This document shows, piece after piece, positions 1 through 8,003 of a DNA stretch of 64,000 nucleotides. A program made the position numbers and the translations under genes. The notes beneath the pieces were generated by a model. It was given only the letters and a program-made list of their open reading frames with translations, was not told the origin of the DNA and searched no databases. Origin of the DNA: Pseudomonas tritici (GTDB taxonomy: Bacteria; Pseudomonadota; Gammaproteobacteria; Pseudomonadales; Pseudomonadaceae); NCBI RefSeq assembly GCF_014268275.3, contig NZ_CP077084.1, positions 2,604,001-2,668,000 on the forward strand, read 5' to 3'. Position 1 is the stretch's first letter, and the number at the start of each line of letters is the position of its first letter.

Positions 1-666
1 GAAGCCGTCCGGACTGTCCGACCCTCGATGTTCAAGCTGCTCGCCGACAGACAAATCGCGCTGTTTTGCTTTATTTACTTTTCCATCGCCCTGACCATCT
101 ATGGCGCCACCTTCTGGCTGCCCAGCATGATCAAGAAAATGGGCAACCTGGGCGACTTCCAGGTGGGCTTGTTCAATTCGATTCCCTGGTTGATTTCCAT
201 CGTCGCCATGTACGGTTTCGCCGCCCTCGCCAGCAAATGGAAGCACCAGCAGGCATGGGTTGCGCTGATGCTGGTGATTGCCGCGTTCGGTATGTTCATG
301 TCTACCACCGGCGGGCCGGTGTTCGCCTTTGTCGCCATCTGTTTTGCCGCGATTGGCTTCAAGGCCGCCTCTGCCTTGTTCTGGCCAATTCCCCAGGGTT
401 ATCTGGATGCCCGGATCGCCGCGGCGGTGATTGCCTTGATCAATTCGGTCGGCAACCTGGGAGGCTTTGTCGCCCCCACCACCTTTGGTTTGCTGGAACA
501 GACCACCGGCTCCATCGAAGGCGGGCTGTATGGCCTGGCCGCTACCTCCCTGGTGGCGGCGGTGGTGGTGTTTTTTGCGCGCACCGCACCAAGGGGCACC
601 GTGCCCCCCACACCGACTACACATCAGCACGCTTCGCGTCCAGGCCCACAGGGAGCAGCCTCTTGA
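1..666 (+). CDS. MFS transporter, acid-sugar type (5' truncated by window edge)
   Basis: The reading frame is already open at base 1, so this is the C-terminal part (about 221 residues) of a major facilitator protein; the first internal ATG at 28 is not a real start. About six hydrophobic segments are visible, with the late motif ALINSVGNLGGFVAPTTFG typical of the anion:cation symporter (ACS) family that carries glucarate, galactarate and similar acids. Its TGA overlaps the TTG start of the downstream dehydratase (663-666), so the two are translationally coupled and the transporter probably imports the dehydratase substrate. The family is fairly sure; the substrate is inferred from the neighbour. 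Confidence 0.85.
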   Translation, partial: EAVRTVRPSMFKLLADRQIALFCFIYFSIALTIYGATFWLPSMIKKMGNLGDFQVGLFNSIPWLISIVAMYGFAALASKWKHQQAWVALMLVIAAFGMFMSTTGGPVFAFVAICFAAIGFKAASALFWPIPQGYLDARIAAAVIALINSVGNLGGFVAPTTFGLLEQTTGSIEGGLYGLAATSLVAAVVVFFARTAPRGTVPPTPTTHQHASRPGPQGAAS

Positions 667-1937
667 AAATCGTCCGCGTTACCGTCACGCCCATTGCCTT
701 TCGCGACCCGCCGCTGCTTAACGCCAGCGGTATCCACGAAGCCTTCGCGCTGCGCTCGATCATCGAGGTCGAGAGCGACACCGGCTACATCGGCCTTGGC
801 GAAAGCTACGGCGATGCCCCGGCGCTGGCGATCCAGCAACAGGTGCAGCCGCAACTGATCGGCCTCGATCCCTTCAACCTGAACGGGCTGCGTGCAATCG
901 TCCAGGCCACGGTGGCCGCGCACAAGCCCGTGAGCCTCAGCGGCGCAGAACTGGCGCCGGGCTCCCACGCCAGCAAGGCCGTGAGCAATGCCTATTCGGC
1001 GTTCGAAGTGGCCTTGCTCGACCTCCAGGCCCACGCCTTGAACGTGCCGCTGGTGGACTTGCTCGGTGGGGCGATCCGCGACCGGATCCCGTTCAGTGCC
1101 TACTTGTTTTTCAAGTACGCCGAACACATCGACTCGCCCTACAAGCCCGACAGCTGGGGCGAAGCGCTCAACGAAGAGCAGATCGTCGCCCAGGCCCGGC
1201 GGATGATCGAAGCCTACGGCTTCAAAAGCATCAAGCTCAAGGCCGGCGCGCTGGAACCGGAACATGAGGTGCGCTGCATCAAGGCGCTGAAAAAAGCTTT
1301 CCCCGGCGTGCCGCTGCGCATCGACCCGAATGGCAATTGGTCGCTGGAAACCTCGATTCGCATGGCTGAACTGCTGGGCGATGACCTGCAGTATTACGAA
1401 GACCCGACCCCGGGCCTGGACGGCATGGCCGAGCTGCACAAACGCACCGGCCTCCCGCTGGCGACCAATATGGTGGTCACCGATTTCGACGAATTCCGCC
1501 GTAGCGTAGCGCTGAACAGCGTGCAGATCGTCCTCGCCGATCACCACTACTGGGGCGGCCTGCGCGACACCCAGGTGTTGGCCAAGATGTGCCAGACCTT
1601 CGGCCTGGGCGTGTCGATGCACTCCAATTCACACCTGGGCATCAGCCTGATGGCGATGGCCCATGTGGCTGCGTCGGTGCCCAACCTTGATTACGCTTGC
1701 GACACCCATTACCCCTGGCAGGAGCCGGACGAGGAAGTCATCAAGGGTGGCAAGGTGCCGATTGTCGATGGCTGCGTGACGATTACCCGTGCACCGGGCC
1801 TGGGCCTGGAACTTGACCATGACCAACTGGGCAAGCTGCATGACCAGTACCTCAGTTGCGGCATTCGCCAGCGCGACGACGTAAAACAGATGCAGCGTTA
1901 CCAGCCGGATTGGAAGACTGTGAAACCGCGTTTCTGA
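663..1937 (+). CDS. Glucarate dehydratase-like enolase superfamily protein
   Basis: A 424-residue protein of the mandelate racemase/muconate lactonising enolase superfamily, closest in recognisable motifs to glucarate dehydratases, which convert D-glucarate or L-idarate to 5-dehydro-4-deoxyglucarate. Visible signatures are the SIKLKAG segment holding the KxK base, the metal ligands in IDPNGNWS and YYEDPTPG, the ATNMVVTD strand, and the catalytic histidine region HSNSHLGIS. I chose the TTG at 663 because the homologous N-terminus (KIVRVTVTPIAFRDPP) begins there, GGGAG lies about 8 bases upstream, and the start overlaps the transporter stop. The frame stays open much further upstream but that part does not resemble protein. 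It may be a GudX-like paralogue rather than true GudD. Confidence 0.82.
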   Translation: MKIVRVTVTPIAFRDPPLLNASGIHEAFALRSIIEVESDTGYIGLGESYGDAPALAIQQQVQPQLIGLDPFNLNGLRAIVQATVAAHKPVSLSGAELAPGSHASKAVSNAYSAFEVALLDLQAHALNVPLVDLLGGAIRDRIPFSAYLFFKYAEHIDSPYKPDSWGEALNEEQIVAQARRMIEAYGFKSIKLKAGALEPEHEVRCIKALKKAFPGVPLRIDPNGNWSLETSIRMAELLGDDLQYYEDPTPGLDGMAELHKRTGLPLATNMVVTDFDEFRRSVALNSVQIVLADHHYWGGLRDTQVLAKMCQTFGLGVSMHSNSHLGISLMAMAHVAASVPNLDYACDTHYPWQEPDEEVIKGGKVPIVDGCVTITRAPGLGLELDHDQLGKLHDQYLSCGIRQRDDVKQMQRYQPDWKTVKPRF

Positions 1938-1957
1938 AGCTTGGTCGCTTCGCTTTG

Positions 1958-1994
1958 CCCGGTGACACATCCGCGTGTGTCACCGGGCTTTTTT
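1958..1994 (+). terminator. Rho-independent terminator after the dehydratase
   Basis: A perfect 12-bp stem (CCCGGTGACACA / TGTGTCACCGGG) with a six-base loop is followed by CTTTTTT. It ends the transporter-dehydratase operon and its T-run reaches the stop codon of the convergent acyl-CoA synthetase gene. Confidence 0.9.
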
Positions 1995-3675
1995 ATGCGA
2001 AATCTTCCTCGAAGTGTTCCTGCTCGCCGCGTGTATCGCTCTGACGACGCAGTACCTCCATCTGGCGCAGTTCAACGCGGCGGATCTTGCCGGAAATGGT
2101 CTTGGGCAGCTCGGTGACGAACTCGATACGTCGCACCCGCTTGTAGGGCGCTAGGTGTTCGCGGGCAAAGGCAAGGATATGCCGGGCCAGCTCGGCGCTG
2201 CCGGGGGCATCATGGGCCAGGATCAGGAATGCCTTGGGCACGGCGAGGCGCACGGGATCGGGGCTGGGCACTACGGCCACTTCCATCACTGCCGGGTGTT
2301 CGATCAATGCGCTTTCCAGCTCGAATGGGCTGATGCGGTAGTCGGAGGCCTTGAACACATCGTCGGCGCGGCCCACGAAAGTGATGTAGCCGTCGGCGTC
2401 GATTTGCGCGGTGTCGCCGGTGCGGTAATAGCCGTCACGCATGACTTCTGCAGTTTTTTCCGGGCTGTCTTCGTAGCCCAGCATCAGGCCGAGCGGGCGC
2501 ACGTCCAGAGGCAGGGCGACTTCGCCTTCATTGGCGGGGTTGCCATCCGGGTCGAGCAGGGCCACGTGATAGCCCGGCAGCGGGCGGCCCATGGAGCCTG
2601 GCTTGAGCAACTGCCCAGGAGTGTTGCCCACCAGCGCCGTGGTTTCCGACTGACCGAAACCATCACGCAGCGGCAACCCCCAGGCCTGCTGGATCTGCTC
2701 GATGATTTCCGGGTTCAGTGGCTCACCGGCGCCGACCAGTTCGCGCAGGTTCAGGCGCGATTTGTAGCTGGCCAGATCTTCCTGGATCAGCATGCGCCAC
2801 ACGGTGGGCGGCGCGCACAGGCTGGTTACGCCGTAACGTTCCAATGCACTGAGCAAGGCCGGCGCGCTAAACCGCGCGACGTTATGGATAAAAATGCAGA
2901 CGCCGGCGTTCCACGGCGCAAACAGGCAGCTCCAAGCATGCTTGGCCCACCCCGGTGAGGAAATATTTAGGTGCAGGTCGCCCGGCTGCAGGCCGATCCA
3001 GTACATCGTCGACAGATGGCCCACCGGGTAGCTCTGGTGGCTGTGCAACACCATCTTCGGTTTTGATGTGGTGCCCGAGGTGAAATACAGCAGCATCGGG
3101 TCGGTGGCCAGGGTGCGGCCTTCGGCTTCGAACTGCTCGGGATATTCATAGGCGGCGCTGTGTGCGACCCAGCCGGCAGGCGCCGAACCCACGCAGATGC
3201 GGCTGCAGCCTTCAGCCAGCCCGGCGAATTTGCTCACATGTGCCTCGCCGACCACCAAGTGACGAACCTGCCCGCGCTCAATACGGTCACGCAGGTCGTC
3301 GGCATTCAGCAGGGCGGTGGCGGGGATGACCACTGCACCGAGCTTGAAGGCGGCGAGCATGGTTTCCCAAAGCGCCACATCATTGCCGAGCATCAGCAGT
3401 ACGCGATCACCGCGCCCAACCCCGTGGGCGCGAAGGTGGTTGGCCACTTGGTTCGAACGTGCGGCCAGTTGCTCGAAGCTGTAGCGCTGCTCGCTGCCGT
3501 CTTCCTCGACGATCCACAGCGCATTGGCCGCATTGCCCTCCGCCAAGGCGTCGAAATAGTCCCGGGCCCAGTTGAATTCGAGCAGTTGCGGCCAGCGGAA
3601 ATCCCGTACGGCGGTGGCGTAGTCGGTGCGGTGAGCGAGTAGAAAATCCCGAGCGGCCAGGAAGGGCTGGGTCAT
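1993..3675 (-). CDS. AMP-binding acyl-CoA synthetase
   Basis: A 560-residue adenylate-forming enzyme that activates a carboxylic acid with ATP and CoA. The core motifs are in order: the P-loop LLYFTSGTTSKPK, DGFGQSETT (A5), YRTGD (A7), GRADDVFKASDYRISPFELE (A8 hinge) and PKTISGKIRR carrying the catalytic lysine near the C-terminus. The overall pattern resembles medium-chain acyl-CoA (ACSM-like) synthetases more than acetyl-CoA synthetase, but the acid cannot be told from sequence. The start has AGGACA about 8 bases upstream and an AACAATAA Crc-type motif before it. It seems to be a single-gene unit. Confidence 0.85.
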   Translation of the reverse strand: MTQPFLAARDFLLAHRTDYATAVRDFRWPQLLEFNWARDYFDALAEGNAANALWIVEEDGSEQRYSFEQLAARSNQVANHLRAHGVGRGDRVLLMLGNDVALWETMLAAFKLGAVVIPATALLNADDLRDRIERGQVRHLVVGEAHVSKFAGLAEGCSRICVGSAPAGWVAHSAAYEYPEQFEAEGRTLATDPMLLYFTSGTTSKPKMVLHSHQSYPVGHLSTMYWIGLQPGDLHLNISSPGWAKHAWSCLFAPWNAGVCIFIHNVARFSAPALLSALERYGVTSLCAPPTVWRMLIQEDLASYKSRLNLRELVGAGEPLNPEIIEQIQQAWGLPLRDGFGQSETTALVGNTPGQLLKPGSMGRPLPGYHVALLDPDGNPANEGEVALPLDVRPLGLMLGYEDSPEKTAEVMRDGYYRTGDTAQIDADGYITFVGRADDVFKASDYRISPFELESALIEHPAVMEVAVVPSPDPVRLAVPKAFLILAHDAPGSAELARHILAFAREHLAPYKRVRRIEFVTELPKTISGKIRRVELRQMEVLRRQSDTRGEQEHFEEDFA

Positions 3676-3690
3676 GGTGGCTGTCCTTAA

Positions 3691-3698
3691 TTATTGTT
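3691..3698 (-). promoter_or_regulatory. Candidate Hfq/Crc (CA) motif before the acyl-CoA synthetase
   Basis: On the minus strand the leader reads AACAATAA about 15 bases before the ATG, matching the AAnAAnAA catabolite-activity motif bound by Hfq with Crc in Pseudomonas mRNAs. Confidence 0.5.
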
Positions 3699-3949
3699 GT
3701 GGGACTGGCCCTCGGCTGAACCGAGAGGCTGGGCCGAGTATAGGCACGCATAAATCAGAGCAGAACGCCCAAAAACACCAGAGCGTTGTGCAAAAAAGTC
3801 ATGTCTGTGGCATTCCTCATATGAGGCCGCGTGTTCAGGCTTGTCGTTGGATTGGGCAACAAAATCCCTCGATCAGGCAATTGCCCCAGCGCGTCACCCC
3901 ACATACTCAAGTCAATACAGTCCGAGTTGAGAGGGCCGGTTCGCAACGC

Positions 3950-4525
3950 ATGAAAAATCTAGACCTTCAGGTAATCCAGCAAGCACTGGCATGGCTCGAG
4001 CAAGGCCATAGCGTATGGCGAGGGAGGGCTCGCGCCGTCATTGGCGCTGCCCAGCGCCTGCTGATTGCCGGTCTGTCGCCAGTGGCGGAGTTCTGTGCCA
4101 GTTTTGCAGCGGCGTTGGGTTTTGAAGTGATTGTGTGCGACCCGCGACCCGAGTTGACGGACGGTTTCACGATGGCGGGCGTTGAGTTGGTCAAGCTGTT
4201 TCCAGCCACCTATATTGCTCAAGGGGGTTGCCACGCCGCCACGGCCATCGTGGCCCTGACGCATGACCCGCGCATGGACGATCTGACGTTGTTGGAGGCG
4301 GTCAGGACTCCGGCGTTTTACATCGGCGCCATGGGTTCCAGGCGCACTAGCGAAAAGCGTATGGAGCGTGTCCAGCGTATTGGTGGAATAGGGCAGCAGG
4401 ACCTTGACCGCATTCATGCACCGATTGGCCTGAAACTTGGCAGCAAGACCCCGGCAGAGATTGCCCTTGCGGTCATGGCGGATATCGTTCGCGTGAGCAA
4501 CGGTGTCTCGCGTGACCAGTTGTAG
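3950..4525 (+). CDS. XdhC/CoxI-family protein, internally deleted
   Basis: XdhC-family proteins help insert the sulfurated molybdenum cofactor into xanthine dehydrogenase-type enzymes and usually have about 280-330 residues: an N-terminal XdhC/CoxI domain and a C-terminal Rossmann domain. Here only 191 residues remain. The first 22 or so (MKNLDLQVIQQALAWLEQG) look like a normal N-terminus, but the sequence then passes through WRGRARAV straight into the Rossmann part (RLLIAGLSPVAEF, YIAQGGCHAATA, YIGAMGSRRTSEKRM). The conserved SSPRxPG and SGGCxE stretches are absent. The frame is intact, so it may still be translated, but an in-frame loss of roughly 100-140 residues probably removes function. 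The ATG at 3950 is the family start; no strong ribosome binding site precedes it. No molybdoenzyme gene lies nearby. Confidence 0.7.
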   Translation: MKNLDLQVIQQALAWLEQGHSVWRGRARAVIGAAQRLLIAGLSPVAEFCASFAAALGFEVIVCDPRPELTDGFTMAGVELVKLFPATYIAQGGCHAATAIVALTHDPRMDDLTLLEAVRTPAFYIGAMGSRRTSEKRMERVQRIGGIGQQDLDRIHAPIGLKLGSKTPAEIALAVMADIVRVSNGVSRDQL

Positions 4526-4540
4526 ACCTGACCTTGTGAC

Positions 4541-5023
4541 CTAGCAGCGGCGGATGTTCGGTGCGGTAGATGTCGAGTCGCGCCGTTGCAGCAATTCAAT
4601 CTGGTCCGCCGGCACCAAGGTGCGCAGCCGCTTGTAGAGCATGCGGGTTTCCAGCAGGTTCCACACCCGCAGCATGGTTTCCAGCGCGTCCAACGGTTTA
4701 CTGATGAAGTCCCTGGCGCCCAACGCCAAGGCGCGCAGGCGCGTGTCGCGGGTAGCGTCGGCGGTCAACACTAGGATCGGCAGGTATTCGCCGCTCGGGA
4801 TGCGCCGGTTGAGCTGTTCCAGCACCGCGAACCCGTCGAACTGCGGCATGTGCAGGTCGAGAATCACCAGGTCCGGCTCGAAGCTGTTGAACAGGTCCAG
4901 GGTGCGCAGCGGCTCGGTGCTGCTCAGCACGTTGGTCAAACCCTCGCGCGCGAGCAGTTGCTCGACCAGGTCGAGATTGGGGCGTTGGTCGTCGATGATC
5001 AGGATACGCAGGTCGGTGGTCAC
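4541..5023 (-). CDS. Single-domain response regulator
   Basis: A 160-residue receiver protein: acidic pair IIDD near residue 11, phospho-acceptor Asp56 in LVILDLHMP, the threonine in LVLTAD, and the lysine in DFISKP. After the receiver (to about residue 125) comes a short extension without a recognisable output domain, so it probably relays phosphate or acts by protein contact. Its ATG overlaps the stop of the upstream hybrid kinase by 4 bases (5020-5023), and it is the last gene of the operon. The likely phosphodonor is that kinase. Confidence 0.88.
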   Translation of the reverse strand: MTTDLRILIIDDQRPNLDLVEQLLAREGLTNVLSSTEPLRTLDLFNSFEPDLVILDLHMPQFDGFAVLEQLNRRIPSGEYLPILVLTADATRDTRLRALALGARDFISKPLDALETMLRVWNLLETRMLYKRLRTLVPADQIELLQRRDSTSTAPNIRRC

Positions 5024-7353
5024 ACGGGCTCCGGGAAGCAGTGGTCAAGGTGGGCGAGAAACGACGGCACGTTGATCGGCTTGCTCAGCACCGCCGTCGC
5101 GCCAGCGTCGTGCAAGGCCAGGCGGGTGAGGGTGCTGGCGTCGGCGGTAATCATCAGTACTGGCGTGTTGCGCGTGATCGCGGACTGACGCAGGCGCCTG
5201 AGCACGCTCAAACCATCGATGTCCGGTAGCGACACGTCCAGCACGATCAACTGCGGCGCGTGCTGCGCGGCCAGGTCCAGCCCCAGTTGGCCTTGCATGC
5301 TGGAGAGCAGCTTTATCCCCGGACGACGTTGCAGCAAGGTTTCGATCAGCGCCAGGCTGGAGAGGTTGTCTTCGATACACAGCACCTTGCCCTGGGTGGC
5401 CGGGGAGGCGAGGGCAGGCGCCGGCGTCGGCGTCGGGCTCTCGATGACGGCGACGGTCATGCCTTGAGGCTCTGGCAACCGCGCATACGGTAACGCCAGG
5501 GTAAAGCGCGAGCCGCTACCAACCTGGCTTTGCACGTTCAGGCTGCCTTGCATCATCTCCAGCAAGCTTTTACTCAGCGCCAGGCCAAGGCCGCTGCCTT
5601 CCACATTGGGGTCGGCCCCCAGGCGTTCGAATGGCTTGAACAACTGGCCCTGGCTATCCAGGGCAATACCGTTGCCCGTGTCGCACACCGATACGCGGAG
5701 GTGCGGTGGCTCAACCTCTACCTCAATGCTGACCTGGCCCTGCGGCCGGTTGTACTTGATCGCGTTGGACAGCAGGTTCAGCAGCACCTGGGTCAGGCGC
5801 TGCCGATCAGCAACAATCCCGAGGTCGGCGGCAAGGGCGGGCACCGGTTTCAACTGGATTCCCGCGTCAGAGGCCATGGGCGACACCAGTGTCAGCGCCT
5901 CGTGCAGCGTGATCGCCAACGGGATCGATTCGATGTTCAACGGCAAGCGCCCGGCTTCGATCTTGGCAATGTCCAACACTTCGTTGATCAGCGTCAGCAG
6001 GTGTTGACCGGCACGCAGGATGTGGCCGATCTGTGCCTTCTGGCTGCTCGGTGCGTCCATGTCCAGCAGTTGCGCAAAGCCCAGGATCGCGTTGAGCGGG
6101 GTGCGCAGCTCGTGGCTCATACGCGACAGAAACTCGCTTTTGGCCCGGCTCGCACGTTCGGCTTCCTCACGCGCGGTGCCCAGCGCAATCTCGGCCGCAC
6201 GGCGGTCGGTAATGTCGCGGGTGATCTTCGAGAAGCCGCGTAATGCGCCGGTCGCGTCAAACTGCGCAGTGATCACCACGCTGGCCCAGAAGCGCGTGCC
6301 ATCCTGGCGGCAGCGCCAGCCTTCTTCCATGTAATCACCGTTGCGGGTGGCTTCGGCCAACGCCATGGCCGGGTGTTGCGGGCATTCCTGCGGCAGGTAG
6401 AACACCGAGAAGTGCTGGCCGAGGATTTCCTCCTCGGTGTAGCCCTTGATCCGCTCGGCACCGGCATTCCAACTGGTGACGTGGCCCGCCGTGTCGAGGG
6501 CGAAAATCCCGTAGTCCTTGACCCCGTCGATGATCAGCCGCAGGCGCTCTTCGTTCTCGCGCAACGCGCGTTCGCGCTCGGCCAGCAGCATCCCGGCTTC
6601 CACCAGGCGCGTGCCCAGTTGGCCAATTTCATCGTTTTCCGGGGGTTGCGGCAGCAGGGGCTGACCCAATGCCAGGCGTTGCGCATTGCCTTGAACATTC
6701 TGCACGCGCGCGACAATGCCCTTGGACAGAAACAGCACCGCAACGATGGCCCCGAACAGCCCACAGATGGCGGCCAGCCAGGTCGACAGCAGTAGCCGCT
6801 GGCGCGTTTCGGCCGCGGCTGCGGTGCGCTCGGCGAGCAACGAGTCCTCAAGGGTGAGCATGGTGCCGATGTGCTGACGCAAGGCATCCAGGATGTGCTT
6901 GTTGCTGACCAGAATCGTGGTGATCGATGCCTGGTTGGTGGTCGGGTCGCCGAGCATGTCCTCCAGGCCGTCGATTTTGCTGTTGATCAGCGGCGTGATC
7001 GCCGCGAGCTGTTCACGCACCCGTTGATCACGAACGTTGCCGTCGAGCCGGCGCAGGGCCGATTCGATCTGCGGCTTGGCGTTGCGGTAACTCGGCAGGA
7101 AATCCTCGCGGCGGGTCAGCAGGTAACCTCGCACGCTGGCGGCCGCTTCTGCCAGCAGGGTATGCACGGCGCGGATGTCGCCTTGCACCCGCAGTACACG
7201 GCGCACGTCTTCTTCGGCGCGGGCGGTCTGGCGCTCGGTGATGTAGATCAGTACCAGCGACAACAGCAACACCACCAAGGGCAGCGAAATCACCACGAGG
7301 GCCTTGCCCCGTAGCGGCAGGTCAGCCCAACGCCTGGCGTAGAAGACCTTCAT
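5020..7353 (-). CDS. Hybrid sensor histidine kinase (CHASE3-HAMP-PAS-HisKA-HATPase-REC)
   Basis: A 777-residue membrane sensor. Predicted order: TM1 about residues 18-40, periplasmic helical CHASE3-like sensor about 45-180, TM2 about 188-210, HAMP about 210-265, PAS about 265-395 ending in the usual PAC segment, HisKA with the phospho-histidine in SRMSHELRTPLN, HATPase with NLLSNAIKYN and GSGLGLALSK, then a receiver domain about 655-770 with the acceptor aspartate in LIVLDVSLPD. It overlaps the neighbouring genes by 4 bases at both ends. The signal cannot be read from the sequence. CHASE3 kinases of pseudomonads often act in biofilm or general stress relays, but that is only analogy. Confidence 0.9.
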   Translation of the reverse strand: MKVFYARRWADLPLRGKALVVISLPLVVLLLSLVLIYITERQTARAEEDVRRVLRVQGDIRAVHTLLAEAAASVRGYLLTRREDFLPSYRNAKPQIESALRRLDGNVRDQRVREQLAAITPLINSKIDGLEDMLGDPTTNQASITTILVSNKHILDALRQHIGTMLTLEDSLLAERTAAAAETRQRLLLSTWLAAICGLFGAIVAVLFLSKGIVARVQNVQGNAQRLALGQPLLPQPPENDEIGQLGTRLVEAGMLLAERERALRENEERLRLIIDGVKDYGIFALDTAGHVTSWNAGAERIKGYTEEEILGQHFSVFYLPQECPQHPAMALAEATRNGDYMEEGWRCRQDGTRFWASVVITAQFDATGALRGFSKITRDITDRRAAEIALGTAREEAERASRAKSEFLSRMSHELRTPLNAILGFAQLLDMDAPSSQKAQIGHILRAGQHLLTLINEVLDIAKIEAGRLPLNIESIPLAITLHEALTLVSPMASDAGIQLKPVPALAADLGIVADRQRLTQVLLNLLSNAIKYNRPQGQVSIEVEVEPPHLRVSVCDTGNGIALDSQGQLFKPFERLGADPNVEGSGLGLALSKSLLEMMQGSLNVQSQVGSGSRFTLALPYARLPEPQGMTVAVIESPTPTPAPALASPATQGKVLCIEDNLSSLALIETLLQRRPGIKLLSSMQGQLGLDLAAQHAPQLIVLDVSLPDIDGLSVLRRLRQSAITRNTPVLMITADASTLTRLALHDAGATAVLSKPINVPSFLAHLDHCFPEPV

Positions 7354-8003
7354 GCGTGTGTCACCAGGCCCAACGCGATGCCCCGCACGGCCGCCTGGGT
7401 GCGATCTGCCGCACCGAGCTTGCCGATGACCCGTTCCACATGGGCTTTGGCGGTGCCGGTGGTAATGCCCAGCTGTTCACCTATCTCGCGGTTGCTCTTG
7501 CCGTTCGCCACCAGCCCCAGCACCTGGCGTTCGCGTGGCGTGAGGTTTTCCGTGGGGGTGGCGCCTGCTGCGCTGCGCTCGGTCATGCGCCGCAGCAAGC
7601 GTGCGCTGACGGCGCTATTGAGCGCTTCTTCACCCGCTGCGACCTGTTGCAGTGCATGGATCACTTCATCACGGCTGGCGTCTTTGAGCAGGTAGCCCAC
7701 GGCGCCGGCGTTCATCGCCGCTTCCAAGTGATCAACGCTGTCGTCCATGGTGAACATCACCACCTTCAGCGCCGGCAGCCGTTGTTGCAGCAGGCGCGCG
7801 GCACCGAGGCCATTGAGCACCGGCATACGAATATCGAGGATGACGATGTCGGGCAGCAACTGCTCGCACAGGTCTACCGCTTGCTGGCCGTCACGCGCCT
7901 GGCCGACCACTTCGAATTGCGGATGACCGGCCAGCAGCGCGACGAACCCCGTGCGCGTGACTTCATGATCGTCCGCCAGTACCAGGCGTAATACGTGGGT
8001 CAT
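7350..8003 (-). CDS. NarL/LuxR-family response regulator
   Basis: A 217-residue DNA-binding regulator: receiver with Asp57 in IVILDIRMP, and a C-terminal LuxR helix-turn-helix from about residue 150 (LTPRERQVLGLVANGKSNREIGEQL). I placed the start at the ATG at 8003, which overlaps the TGA of the upstream kinase (ATGA) and begins the receiver fold directly; the frame is open further upstream only because it runs antisense of that gene. It is the natural partner of the NarX-like kinase encoded immediately upstream. Confidence 0.9.
   Translation of the reverse strand: MTHVLRLVLADDHEVTRTGFVALLAGHPQFEVVGQARDGQQAVDLCEQLLPDIVILDIRMPVLNGLGAARLLQQRLPALKVVMFTMDDSVDHLEAAMNAGAVGYLLKDASRDEVIHALQQVAAGEEALNSAVSARLLRRMTERSAAGATPTENLTPRERQVLGLVANGKSNREIGEQLGITTGTAKAHVERVIGKLGAADRTQAAVRGIALGLVTHA

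Noticed and set aside
66..662. Upstream extension of the dehydratase frame, giving a 623-residue protein
   Set aside because: The extra 199 residues run out of frame through the MFS transporter gene and resemble no protein; homology begins at the TTG at 663.
3815..3826. Palindrome CCTCATATGAGG upstream of the XdhC-like gene
   Set aside because: A 12-base palindrome without a second copy or clear promoter context is not enough to call an operator.
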